Source: Trametes villosa
Taxonomy: Eukaryota; Basidiomycota; Agaricomycetes; Polyporales; Polyporaceae
DNA: 64,000 nucleotides
Reading direction: 5' to 3'
Assembly: GCA_002964805.2 (NCBI GenBank)
Contig: PUDQ02000084.1
Location: forward strand, 310,001 to 374,000
A model generated the notes under the pieces. That model was not told where the DNA came from. It did no database searches and worked only from the letters and a program-made list of their open reading frames with translations. The position numbers and the translations under genes were made by a program. Below are positions 1 through 11,287 of this stretch, piece after piece; position 1 is the stretch's first letter; the number at the start of each line of letters is the position of its first letter.

Positions 1-2285
1 TCGAGCTCAAGGCCGGTGAACAGAGCCCCTACAACGACGTCGTTGACACCCGCGGCTTCGTCGATGGTGTCAAGGTCGCTCGCAAGATGAGTAAGGCTAA
101 CATTCTCGGCAAGGCCACCGAGTACATCCGGTACGGCTATCCCTCCTCGGGGTCGTATCAATCCCACTGACACCATTCCAGGGTGCTCAAAAAGCGTGAA
201 GCCCGGATGAAGCGTGAGCAGGATGGCCTTAAGCAGCTCGTTAGCGGCCTTGTCGGCGGCCCCGCTCTGCTCAAGGAGTGGGAACGCGAATGGCGGGAGC
301 GCTTCGGCGGCGAGGAGAAGGACGAGATTGAAGACGACGATGCCGCCAGCGACGACGACGAAGGCGACGACAGCGACGGCGAAGACGAGGAAGGCCGCCC
401 GCGCAAGAAGGCGAAGGTAGTCAAGCCTCCGAAGAAGGAGAAGCCGTACAGGCCTCCCCCGCCGCCGCCCGTGCCAGGTGTCCCCGGTGCAGTTCCCGAG
501 AAGCGTAAGCGTGGCCGTCCGCGCAAGGTTCCCTTGCCGCCGACTCCTGTCGCACCGGTGGACCCCTCGCCCATGGCTACCCCCAACCCTGCCAGCATGT
601 CCACCGTGTTCTCCGCGGAGCCCTCAATGCAAGATGCATACATGCAGGCGGCTCCACAGCAGGCACCCCCGAGTCAGCAGCCCTCGCAGCAGTACCTTCT
701 TGCCGTCTTCGCGTTCTTCTCGGTGTTCAACTCGCCTCTGACCTCATCTCACCGCTCCCATGCGGCGCCGCACTCGCATACTCATCATGGCGCAGTTCTC
801 ACTCCGCATACGCCCACGGAGACGCAGATCCCCATCCCCGTCTCCTCCAGCTATGGCCTGCATGAGGTCGTGCAAGTCGCTCATCTGGTTGTCTCTGCCT
901 TGGTGTTCTTCTACGTTCTCGTCCCTTGGTTGTCGATGGCCCTCCGGCAGATGAACTTGCTCTCGCGGATGTGTTCACTGTTCTCTCGCGCGGAGAAGGC
1001 TGTCTCTGCCTCTTCGTACACCGATGGCAGGAACAAGGCGTCAACGCGTGCAACGCTCACCGCTGCTCTTTCTCCTGCGGCGCGTGGCTCAACCGACGAG
1101 CCAGTGCAACTGCGCGCGGCTCTTGGGGTGACCACCGGCGCGCTGGGTCTCCTCCAGAGCGTCATCAAGGCCGCGCGGAAGGACCGGGGCATCGAACTCA
1201 ACCAGCTCGAGCAGCGCGCCTGGGTCCGTCTCGGCGAGCTGATTGCCTTTGATAGTGAGTATATTCGTCCGCTATCAGTCGGACCTTCGCTGAGCGTCGT
1301 GGCACCAGGCACTGTGGGAAACACGACCCGTTTGCAGACGTTCTGGTGCATGTTCCGGCACATCTCCCCCTTCGCGGCCTCCACGACCGACCTCTCGACG
1401 CTCGCGCTCATCATCCGCCCCGTGTTCGCCTCCAAGGCGGCCGAGCTGTGGGACCGCGCCCGCAAGCGCGAGTTCCTCCGCGCGCACGAGAAGATCGTGC
1501 TGAACAACATGACCGTCGAGGGCGCGGCGGACTGGCTCGCCAAGTGGCGCCAGTGGCACGACTCGGAGCGCAAGGGCCGCTGCACGGCGTGCGAGAAGCG
1601 CACCCCGCTCGGCGTGCTCGCCGCGATCCTCATCCGCGAGCGCCTCCGGAAGCACGCCGCGGTGCTGTTCGTGCGCACGGTCGTGCGCGCCGAGGACGCG
1701 TCGCGTCGCGCGGGCGAGGCGTGCGAGGGCGAGGACGAGGACGAGGAGCCGCGGTACACGTACAACGCGGAGCGCGACTACCAGGAGGAGCAGGAGCGCA
1801 AGGAGACGATCGACGCGGGCAAGTCCATCGGCGGGCGCACCGCCGAGCTCGCGACGCTCCTCGAGCGCATCTGGGACACGGGCTTCCACACCGCCGAGGA
1901 CGCGCGCCCCTCAGACAGCCGCGCGGACGAGGACGCAGATGCGCACGCAGACTGCGAGGACGCGGCGGACCTCGCGAGCCAGGACGAGGCGGAGATCCGC
2001 GCGCTGCTGAGCGCGACGCTCATCTACCGGCGCATCTTCCCGAGCGCGATCCCCGCGGCGGCCGCGTTCGTGCTCTCGCCGCCGCCGTCGCCGAGCCGGC
2101 GGAACGCGGCGCTGCACGGCGCGCTGCGCACCGCGCTCGGCTCGCCCGCGTTCGAGTACGGCGCGGACGGGCGGCTGGAGGACGCGGAGCTCGGCGCGGC
2201 GCTCGAGGATGCGCGCGACCGCGTCGTGGACATGCTCGTGGACTTTGATAAGGCGTGCCGGAGGGGTGGGAGGGCGTTTGATTGA
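1..2285 (+). CDS. SREBP-like bHLH membrane-bound transcription factor, 3' part
   Basis: This is the 3' part of a fungal sterol regulatory element-binding protein (SRE1/SREBP type), which senses sterol or oxygen status from the ER membrane and releases an N-terminal transcription factor. Exon 3-130 encodes the loop and helix 2 of the bHLH, ending in ATEYIR; the basic region lies outside the window. A 51-nt intron (131-181) joins to VLKKREARMKREQDGLK. Then come an acidic stretch, an AT-hook-like KRGRPRK (near 499-531), and two hydrophobic segments (about 692-742 and 856-945) that could form the SREBP hairpin. A second intron, 1255-1308, is in frame and restores TTRLQTFWCM, followed by HISPFAASTTDLSTLAL and a C-terminal domain to TGA at 2285. 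The last third is very GC-rich. The family is fairly sure from the bHLH and the paired membrane segments; sterol regulation is inferred. Confidence 0.82.
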
Positions 2286-2862
2286 GGGAGGGGTATGATA
2301 CCTGTGAACTGGAAGCAGAGGCGTATTGGTTTGGTATGAGTATGAGAGGGATATGGTACTCGCCCTAGCGCGTTATAATTGACTATTCAGTGTTTGTAGA
2401 GCCGTCACGGCGTACGTACGGGTTCCTCGTGCCTTTGTTTGCTTCTCGTGATCTATCGCTACGTTTCCCTCCTGCGTACTATCTCATGTACCATATGAAT
2501 CTGAAAGAGCGAATGTTAGTGGAGCTGAACAATGATCTTTGTGCGCGCAGGCTTGTATCTCCCGGACGTATTGCGTATATAATGGCTAACCGACCCTTCG
2601 CGATACGGGCAGGACATGTGAGTACCACTCAGCCATTCGAGATCATCGCCTGGCACGTACTCACCGACAGACTGGCGCAACGCTAATCCCGAGTTTGTTG
2701 TAGATTGTTGTGCAAGAGCCCCATCAAAATTCCCATAAGTGTGCGGCGATCCGTTGCCAGCGCTCCTACCTCCACGTTGTAAGTGCCACTCACCATCATC
2801 TAGTACGCCTACCACATCTGATCCCGCGTGTCCTCTTAGAATAACTGCACCGCTCGACCAGG
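2286..2862. other. Intergenic, no gene seen
   Basis: This holds the 3' flank of the SREBP-like gene and the 5' flank of the F-box-like gene. A 98-codon open frame at 2390-2686 has no recognisable domain, no splice continuity and lower GC than the neighbouring exons, so I treat it as chance. Confidence 0.6.
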
Positions 2863-4345
2863 ATGCCTCTAGCTCTTCTTACTGATGAGCCGAAAATCCT
2901 GGCCAGGATTGGCGAACTCGTCGCGCAGCCTCGCCGCAGCGACCTTTGTTCTCTCCTTCTGGCCAGCCAGTCGCTTAACAACACCCTCACGCCGACTCTG
3001 TACTCCAACATTGACCTCGTGGAAAGCGCGTCGATGATAAAATGCATTAGAACCCTCTCCGCCGCCCCCGGATCGCGCGTCTTCGGGCGAGACCTGCCCG
3101 CGCTCGTGCGCTCCTTCGTCCTGCGCGTCCCCGCGGATGACGTCCCATGGGATGCGAATGCGCAACTCTTTGGGACGCCCCTCCTCACTTGCATACTCCG
3201 CATGACCGACCTCCACACATTCGCGTCCCTGATCCCGCTGCCCTCTGCTCCCGCCTTCCTGTCGATGGTTGTCTCCGGCTCGCGGCCCCAGCTCCAATCC
3301 ATCCAGTTGGTGATCCCCAAGGCGCAAAGTTCGCAGATCTCCCGCACGCGGCCCACCACCGATCTTTCCAAGCTCCCGGATCTGCACACGTTCAAGCTGG
3401 ACGTGTGGCAGCCCCTCGACGCGACGCTAGCCCGCTCGATTCAAAACCTGCTGCGTTTGCGCGCGAACACCATTCGCTCGCTCGGGCTGACGACCTCGCT
3501 CGCGGAAGAGGGCCTCGACATTGTCGGCCCGCTCCTCCCCCCAGACGCGACGTTCACCGCGCTGGAAGAGCTCGAGGTCGAGATCACCTCGCTCTCGCAT
3601 CCCTCGCTGCGACACACTGCCGGGATCAAGTCTCTCTACGTCCCGGACAGCCTGGAGATTGACGGGGACCTCGACGCCGCCGACCGGCTGCACGACGCGT
3701 TCCCTGCGCTCGAGACCCTCGCGTGCCCGAACGCCATCGTGTCGGAGTTCTTCCCGGAGGACGTCCAGCGGCGCCGGCCGATCCACACTGTGCGCCTCAA
3801 CGGCGCGTCGTATGGGCTGAAGAGCCTTGATTGGACCGGCGACGAGAGCGAGTGGTACGACTTGCAGGACATCCTCCCACTTCTGCGCTACTCCGCGGTC
3901 CCGGTTAGGAACTTGAGCTTCGCTGTCATGGATTTGCCGCTCGAGGAGCTCCCGGAGGTCGTTCCGCATTTGATGACCCTTCACAAGCTGGTCATCGTGT
4001 TCTCGGACGACGTCGATAATGCTGAGGTGCGTAAACGCGGAGCTTACATGTATAACCGTATCTCAGGCTGTCCCCCAACCGTAGGAGTACCTTTCCGAGC
4101 TCGGGCGGGTCCTGATCGCCCACTTGCCGCACCTGCATACCTTCCTCCTCTCCGACATGCCTATACAAGTCCAAAACGACGGGCGCGGCTTCCGACACGC
4201 TCGAGACGTCGTCCTTCAGAGACAACTACTGACGGAATACGAGAAACACTCGCCGGCTCTACGGAGGGTTGCGTTCACGTCAGAGCTCGGGTGGGAGAAG
4301 AGGGATGGCCGGTGGGAGCGCAGACCGGCGGCGAGCTTCGCGTGA
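2863..4345 (+). CDS. F-box-like / leucine-rich repeat protein
   Basis: The two exons are 2863-4026 and 4085-4345, joined by a 58-nt phase-0 intron (GTGCGT to GTAG) that extends NAE into EYLSELGRVLIAHLPHL. The protein has about 474 residues. The first 50 residues (SDLCSLLLASQSLNNTLTPTLY) resemble the second half of an F-box as found in the large basidiomycete F-box/LRR families. The rest is irregular leucine-rich sequence such as LPDLHTFKLD, TALEELEVEI and LRNLSF-like stretches. It ends in SELGWEKRDGRWER, a Trp-rich tail often seen in these families. The expected role is as a substrate adaptor of an SCF ubiquitin ligase, but the F-box is weak and no substrate can be named. An upstream exon supplying a complete F-box cannot be excluded. 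Confidence 0.68.
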
Positions 4346-4908
4346 CCGGTGCGCGTTCTATGTCTTGGATACCGTCGTTGGCCGGAATGAGATACCATCC
4401 GTGAGCACACATATTCATCACCTTGGCAGGATCGAGCATATGCCCTAAGAAGTTGGACTTCTGTTGTTCCTATCCCGGCGCTGCGCGCTTGCACCCATAA
4501 CCAGCGCCTCGGACCTGTCCTCGCCCGCGGGCCGCTTGCTTCTGGCCTCGTTCAAGGACGATACCTATGCGGAAGCACACGGTATGCGCGATGATTGTGG
4601 CTGAACTGATGATGTACGACACATCGAAGATCGCTCTGCCCCAATGGGACCATGGATATCACCTCGAGCACTACTCTGGCCACCTAGGTATGTCGTCTGA
4701 GCGGCCGCCTCGGCTGATAACACATCACAGCGTTGCGCCCAAGACCCGCCACGGGAATGATCATCCCAACATTTGGCGTTTCTAGCTGTCGTTGTGTATA
4801 AGACGTTATGGCCGCACATGCGGACGAGCGCTGCGTTCACTCACTGCTGTCTCACCAGTGCTGTCGCCTCTGAGGGGGTTCTTACACCGTGCCACTCGAT
4901 CTCCTCCA
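4346..4908. other. Intergenic or unresolved 5' exons
   Basis: No confident gene is visible. If the membrane protein downstream has a signal peptide, its first exon should lie here. I looked for an ATG followed by a hydrophobic run spliced into the next exon and found none that holds frame. Confidence 0.45.
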
Positions 4909-6014
4909 ATGGCTGGCAACGTGCTGTACGACTTGGTGGTCATTGTCGACGATGAATAAATCCCGTATGATAACCTGTTGGCCAGCAACGACCAGAATGC
5001 CAGAGTAGGCGGTCCGTCTGACCCGTCTATCGGGGTCCTTGCCTGGGACCAGTCCTATACTGCAATCACTTCTCAAGCATATACGTTCTCTTTCTCCTTC
5101 GTTGGTGAGCACGAGCCGACGTTATCGTTACCTTCAAAACTACGACTGTGGTACTAACGGTGAACTAGGGGATGTCTCCGTCGACATATACGGACTTGCC
5201 CAGCCGTGCGACGCCTCTAGTCCTTTGCCCTGGGCGAACTATACACTAGACAGGGCTACCTCCCCGGGGCGCGTCGGCGTTCCGACCGTAATCTCCGGCC
5301 TCACGCCTACCCGGTTCTACTCCTTCTACTCCGTCTACTACGGAGAACATGTCCTAGAGGTCACTGAAAACGGCACGAAGGATTGCCCCTGGATCTTCGA
5401 CTACCTCAGCTACCGTCCCCAGCCTATAGCCTCGTCATCCACGGGCGGTTCCGCTGCTACCAGTTCACCTACTTCCTCCAGCGCCCCCGGCGGATCCCAA
5501 TCATCCGCATCGTCTGCGAGTAGTCGTTCTGCCATTCTCGGGCCCGTCGTTGCTGGTGTCGTCGGGGGCGTCCTCCTGATCCTTGCCCTACTGGCTGGGC
5601 TCCACTACTATCGACGTCGTCGCAGCACCTATAGCCAGTACGGTGAGCATCCTTCTCAAACTCGTGACTAGGAGAAACCAGGCCTAAGGTGCCTCCCTCG
5701 CAGACGGCCCGATCTTCCCGCTGGAGTCTCCACACACGGCTGAGCCCGGTATCGGGCGTGCGCCGCAGCCAGCCACATCGGAGACACGCAGTGCGGGCGG
5801 AGTAGTTGTATCATCACAACTAGCGTTGGCGGCGAAGGGGGAACGTTTCGCGACGCCGTCGGGAGGCGGCGTTACAGAGGGCCAGGCGGGTGCTGCAGGA
5901 GGGAGCGCGAGCGGGGCCGTGGATGCATCGGCGTCTCATGCCGATAGCGCCGACGATGCGAGGCACTCGCTGCCGTTCAAGTTGGTGGAAGGGCCTCCGC
6001 CCTACCAAGGGTAG
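4909..6014 (+). CDS. Single-pass membrane protein with Ser-rich stalk and PPPY tail; in-frame stop near its start
   Basis: This belongs to a common Agaricomycete class: a beta-rich ectodomain, Ser/Thr stalk, one membrane helix and a cytoplasmic tail. Exons to 5104, 5169-5642 and 5704-6014 splice cleanly (64-nt and 61-nt introns). The ectodomain reads DVSVDIYGLAQP, then GLTPTRFYSFYSVYYGEHVL. The membrane helix is ILGPVVAGVVGGVLLILALL followed by HYYRRRR. The tail runs from DGPIFPLESPH to EGPPPYQG. Upstream, the frame containing VVIVDDE is broken by TAA at 4957-4959 directly before IPYDNLLASNDQ, which carries on the same ectodomain. Either the copy is disabled by this stop, or an intron removes it and the true start lies further upstream. 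No signal peptide was found. Function is unknown; a cell-surface or sensor-like role is only a guess. Confidence 0.58.
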
Positions 6015-6195
6015 ACGCATGTACCAACCAATATGCTAGAAAGTGTCTCTCGAAGAATAGTCCTATCACAGCGGTAGTAAACGGCGAACCTCATGATACG
6101 CTCTTTCGTCTATCTGTAAAGCATACGTTCCTCCTGGCGGAGCCTGTGTAAATGCGATTCGACATTATTGCAATCAAAAGGAGCCTCTAGTCCTG

Positions 6196-7665
6196 CTAGT
6201 TGCTCCCCGCGCCTTGTGCATACATCTCCAGAAGCGTAGCCAACTTCAGGTAGAGCCCCCTCGTCGCCGAGATCTTCTTCAAGAAGAACTGCAACATCAC
6301 GTTCAGCATCGACACGAAGGCGAGCGGGTACTATCGCAGCCTACCTTGGTGATGGGCATGTCCGGGTCCACGGATAGAGCCAGCTGGTGCTCGAGCAAGA
6401 GCATATCCGACTTCAGCTGCAGAGGAGTTAGCGACGTCGATCCTTGCTCTTAGGCAGAGGACGTACGCATTGCCAGATGCGGGAGATCACGTCGATCTTG
6501 CCTGCGACGCCGAGGCCCTCGATCTCCTGCCGAGTGGTGTCGAGCGAGTGTCGATACTTGTTGACCAGCTCCTCCTGCGACAGCAGCCTAGCGTCAGTAA
6601 GGGCGACTGCCTCGAAAATTGGTAAACTTACGACTACCAAGGACATAGCGTTAGGAGACAAGAATGCAAATGCGATGCCGCTAGAGACTGAGCCCACGGG
6701 AAGAGCTGAGGCGTAGACAACGCCCATAGTGGACGTCTATACCTGGGGCGTCAACACGCGGGTTCATGACGTAAGGGTAAGAGACGGACCCTCTGTGCTA
6801 CTCTGCCAGTGGGACGTTGAATTAGCACCCAGTGCGGTTGAGAGGAAGCCCCGCCACGTACCCAACGATATGGTCCTGGAGGACTGAGAGACGAGCGAAA
6901 GCGTCCATGAGATGTGCTGAGGGCGGGCCGCCCGCTTTCCGTATGGTGTCCTCGATGACGCTTCCAAACTGTCGTAGGTCGGTGGCTAGGGCAGAGAAGT
7001 CGTTCTGGTTCTTCAGTGCCTCTTCGGCCTTCTCATCCAGTTTCTGGGTGTATGGGGTAGCGTGAGCTGGAGAATGAGTAAGGGAAGTGCGATGTTTACC
7101 TTGACGAACACCTGAAGTTCGGCGCGAAGTTGGGCAAAGCTGGATTCGTCGACGTCTGTTAGAATCGCCTGGCTGTAGTCTGGATGCCGTAGCGTTATGA
7201 GCGCTATGGTATACACGCGCAAAAATCCATGAGTTACACTTCATGAACTCCGAGGCTGCCAGAGCGTTGTAGCGGCTCCGCTGGCGGATGGACTTAAATT
7301 TCTAGAATGCACAGCGAATCAGTCGCCGCAATGAGCCGCAAGCCCGGCGCGCTCACATCGAAGTACTCTCGCCACCGCCACCCGAGCTGCAGCACGTTGT
7401 TCTCCCTGTCCCGGAAGCCCGCGCTGTCGAATGCGATGAAGGTGGGGCTGACGTGCGCGAAGGCCTCCTCGATCTCATTGATGTTCCTGGTGAGGTTGCG
7501 GATGTCGTTGGCCGCCTGCTCCTCGACGTCGGGCTTCTGCAGCGCGTCGGCGAAGTCTTGGGTGATGGCGGCGAATTCCTCTTGGCTGCTGAGGGACTCC
7601 TCGAGGATGAACTTGTACTCGACGACCTCGGAGGACTCGGCGAGGGTGGTAATAATTGTAGACAT
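6196..7665 (-). CDS. Helical protein of unknown function, tandem copy A (shortened)
   Basis: This is a multi-exon minus-strand gene starting at the ATG of MSTIITTLAESS (7663-7665). The first intron begins with GTGAGC after WREYFD. The later exons were found by alignment to copy B: KFKSIRQRSR..ASEFMK, AILTDVDESSFAQLRAELQ, a helical exon near 6840-7050, a hydrophobic exon near 6645-6727, KIDVISRIW, and a last exon ending before the stop at 6196-6198. The product is almost all predicted helix with one central hydrophobic stretch. Compared with copy B it lacks about 45-50 residues after the hydrophobic stretch, replaced by a 44-nt possible intron, and has a two-residue insertion before KIDVI. I do not recognise the family. 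A long helical bundle around a hydrophobic hairpin is also the plan of ClyA/Hbl-type membrane-inserting proteins, which is only an analogy. The shortened copy may be losing function. Confidence 0.55.
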
Positions 7666-9645
7666 GGTCGGCGACGACGTGGTAGTGTCGGCTAGAAGAT
7701 AGGAAGAGTCGCAACCCACTTGTGGAGAAAAACGGGGTATGCTATATCCTCTTAGTATGTCTAGGATGTAACATTGCGAGATGTCTCAGGCGGAACGCGA
7801 CGCGAGCGAGAGAACGGCCGTCACACCGTGTCAGGATGACACCGGCCGCGACGAGAGCCGGTTCCTGTCGACAAGTACCTGAGGAGTGTGTCCAACTGAC
7901 GGCCACTATCGACAATAGGAGTGGGGCCTGGAGCGTTGTGTCCTTCTACGCAGTGGTACCTCTCCGGAGCCTGGGACGACTGCTGCTACGACAGCCACAG
8001 GGGTCCTTGGACTCGCGGTTCCTGTATGAGGCGAAGCCTTTGATACACGGACAGCTAGCCCTGGAGCTTTCTGGGCTACCCATCGCGAAATTGGAGCCGC
8101 CGCAAGGGCGTTCGACGGAAATGTCAAGCTGCGGACTTCCCTGCGATACATTCCTCGACGTTAGCAGCGCCATGAGTTACGCGAAACGGCCCAGAATCCA
8201 GGCCCTGTGGTCACGTACCAGCGGTGTCAACGTTATTGCACCATCAGTGGACAACTCCGACGAGGCTACAGCGCCTCTCCGGCGGAGTGTACAAGGCGGA
8301 CCTGCACGATTGACGTTTTTCGGAAGAGAAGGCCAAGATCAACGGCCGGCTTTGTCGGACGCGGACGCCGTGATGGGCGTCACCTCCTAAATTACATCGT
8401 GACACGGGTCACGCCAGTTTCCTCTGAGTCTTCTGCGACCACCATCATCCACCGAGTCGAGCTTGTAGCTATCTTTGCCGATACACCGTGTGGTCACGGT
8501 GTATCGGCGTAACCAATCCCTCACGGGCTGCGATACCGTGAGCCTGGATGTCCCGGTGTCCAACTGGATGTCCTCAAACCCCACCATGGTGCCGTTCTCC
8601 CACAATATTGGCGGGTTCCCTGCAATGCCAGTACGCGACAATCTGACGCAACACCGTCACTTTCATCATGGGTTTCTCCCCGCTCTCATGAACTTGACAG
8701 ACCTCGAGCCGCTAACTGTGCTAACCATGGCGTTGTTCCACTACTAGTACTACCCGCTCTCGCGCACTCCGCTTGATTGTTGCCAGAAGCGAGCTTCTAG
8801 ACGTCCTCTAAGAATCTGTCTATGTTTACTCCGCTGTACGCGTTTACGCTTGATTCCCTATTGTTCGCCGTCGAATCTCACTGCAATATCCGAAACGCGC
8901 AGCCTATACGCCCCACTGGCCACGTCTACGAATTCTCTGCATTTCCTCCGAGTCCACCGTGACAGGGCCTGACAGGGCTCCCCTGGTGCCTACATGTCTC
9001 CGGCACTTGCACTACTGCGGACTGGGTGCGGTTGTCGGGCGGATGCTCCCCATGAAGGATCTATGTTTGAACATCGAGAAGACAAGAGACTCCGCTCAGG
9101 TACAGTTGGCGCTGTACAGCCCAGGCACGACGTAACGGAGCCCGCCACCGCCGGTTCCTGGAGCTGTTCGACGGCGTTACGTTCTCGGCGGGTATACAAG
9201 CTCCCCCACACACTCCTGTAGGGGCTGGTCTGTACCAGTGTGGGGTAAACGCTCGTTCTACTGTGCTCGCAGCTGTATTACCTCGACAGCGAGCCGAAGG
9301 TCACCCGGGCCGCATCCTGAGCGAATACGCACAAGATCACCTCCGAAAATGGTGTGCCAAGGATCGCCTTGAACACCACCTCTATTAACATACATCCGGG
9401 GGGCCGTGCTGGCCCGCTACTTTCAGCAGGACTTCAGTTTGTTCTTCGAGCTGTCTCGAACGCCCTCGCTACGAAGCTCACCTCTCAAGGAATCAAGGAC
9501 AGCTGGCGGCCATTCACAATCAATAGATACGGTAGCGTCATGTCGTGCAAAATCACATTATGACCAGAATACAGCTCGCCGCACTGGGCATACTACCACG
9601 TAGGACGTAGGAAAGACCCGCTGAAGCTGTGATGAGAAAAGACAT
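7666..9645. other. Long spacer upstream of copy A, partly duplicated upstream of copy B
   Basis: I see no convincing gene here. Parts align on the same strand with the DNA upstream of copy B: about 7950-8000 (TCTCCGGAG ... CGACAGCCA ... GGTCC) matches 11570-11620, and about 9120-9160 (GGCACGACGTAACGGAG) matches 11925-11960. The 222-codon frame at 7722-8390 has no domain and is not kept in the duplicate. Confidence 0.5.
8477..8508. repeat. Perfect 14-bp inverted repeat with 4-nt loop
   Basis: GCCGATACACCGTG, then TGGT, then the exact reverse complement of the first arm. It lies in the spacer between the tandem copies and is not obviously the end of an element. Confidence 0.85.
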
Positions 9646-11287
9646 CTAGTCTGCGCTCTCTGAACCCTTCGCGTACAAGTCCAGCATCGCGGCCAACGTT
9701 ACGTATAGCTCTCGCGTTGCCCTGACCTTCTTCAGGAAAAACTGCAAAACAGCGCTTAGGATCCATAGGGGCGAGCGGGCGGGGACATGGCTTACGGGGG
9801 TGATAGGCATTTTCGGATCTGCGGAGAGATCCAGTTGGTCCTTCAACGAGCGCATGTCGGCCTTCAGCTACAGTACTAAGGTCAGCGAGACGTTCAATGC
9901 ATAGAAATATCAGACGTACAGATTGCCAGATTCGAGCGATGACGTCAATTTTGTCTGCGAGACCCTCGATTTCCTCCTTCGTGGTGGTGAGCAATAGTTG
10001 ATACTTCTTGACTAGATCGTCTTTGGTCATGAGCGCAGCAATGCGAGCGTTGCATTCTTCGATCTCCGACTCGATCCCTGAACAGTTGTCAGCCAGCAGC
10101 CTCGCAAAGTACGACGATATTGACAAACTCGTTGTGTCCTTCTTCACCTCTTCGAGCTTAGCTTCAGCGCGGATGCCTCCCATGACGGATTTCTAGACAG
10201 CGCTCTGGCTTCAACGAGAGTGAACCACTCAAAGAAAATTAGCACTTACGACCGCCGTATACATAGCCACAGGAGATAAGGTCAACAACGCAAGTCCAGC
10301 GGAGACTGCGCCAAGCGTAAATTCTTGCACGCAAGCCTCTCCGACGCTGGACATCTGCAGGGGCGTCAACGCGTATTCAGAACAGACGCAGCGGTGATGA
10401 ACATACCGAGTTGTTCGCGCTAAAAATGAGCTCCAAAATGAATAATAGCAGGCGGTCGTGAGAAGTGATACGACGTACTCGATGAGCTGGTTGCGAAGAG
10501 TATCAAGATGGGCGCGTGCGGCCACAAGGTCGGTGCTGACGCGCGCACCCGCTCTGTCTATGGCGTTCTCGATGACACTTTCGAAAAGGCGGAGGTCTGC
10601 GGACAATGTGCTGAAGTTGTTCTGGGTGTCGGCTGCGACAACGGCCCTCTGCTCCAGTTTCTAAGACGATAGCGAGTCTCGTAAGCACGGAAACAATAAA
10701 TGCCCCGGATGCTTGTGTTGGCTTACCTGTACAAAAGCCTGTAGCTCGATTTTGAGATCCCCATAGCTTGCCCCCTCGACGTCGGTCAGAAGCACACCGC
10801 TGAATTCTAAAATATTGCTATCCCATCAGCCTGTTAGGCGTATGTGCAGAGGCTCCGCTTACGCTTCATGAACGCGGAAGCCTCGATCGCGTTGTTGTGG
10901 CTCTGCTCCACAATGCGCCTGAACCTCTGTGCGAGTGCGTCAGCACATGTGTGAGACACACGATAGGGCACTGACCTCGTGGTACTCTCGCCACTGAGGG
11001 CCAAGCTGCAGGACCTTATCGTTGTCCTTGTCTAGGAACCCGGCATTATCGAACGCCACGAAGGTACCGCCGATGCGCACGAAGCCCGCATCGATCTCCT
11101 TGATAGTCTTGGTGAGGTTGCGGATGTCATTGACCGCCGACGTCTGGACTTCGGGTTGCTGGAGCGCCTCGGCGAAGCGGTCGGTGATCGACTCTATGTC
11201 TTCGTGGTCCTTGAGCGCCTGCTTGAGTATGAGCGAGTACTCGGTGACTTTGGGCGACGCAGAGAGCGTGGAGGTGATGGTAGACAT
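9646..11287 (-). CDS. Helical protein of unknown function, tandem copy B (full length)
   Basis: This is a paralogue of copy A with the same exon order. It starts at MSTITSTLSASPKV (ATG at 11285-11287). The first intron begins with GTCAGT after WREYHE and continues as RFRRIVEQSHNNAIEASAFMK. Next come SGVLLTDVEGASYGDLKIELQ, a helical exon (10458-10660), a hydrophobic exon (about 10255-10340, SAGLALLTLSPVAMYTAVV), and a long amphipathic exon (about 9925-10185) ending KIDVIARIWQS. Two short exons end before TAG at 9646-9648. Apart from the hydrophobic stretch the protein is charged and predicted helical. There is no signal peptide and no known motif. The pair arose by tandem duplication, and conservation is strongest in the first exon and around DKIDVI.RIW. 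The cellular role is unknown; membrane insertion through the central hydrophobic stretch is a hypothesis only. Confidence 0.6.

Noticed and set aside
1346..2248. Long Arg/Ala-rich alternative frame over the SREBP-like gene
   Set aside because: It is a GC-driven shadow of the true frame, with the composition typical of such frames.
2390..2686. 98-codon open frame after the SREBP-like gene
   Set aside because: No motif and no conserved context; it sits in the expected 3' flank.
7722..8390. 222-codon plus-strand open frame
   Set aside because: No domain, no conservation of the frame in the duplicated DNA near 11570-11960, and no intron pattern.
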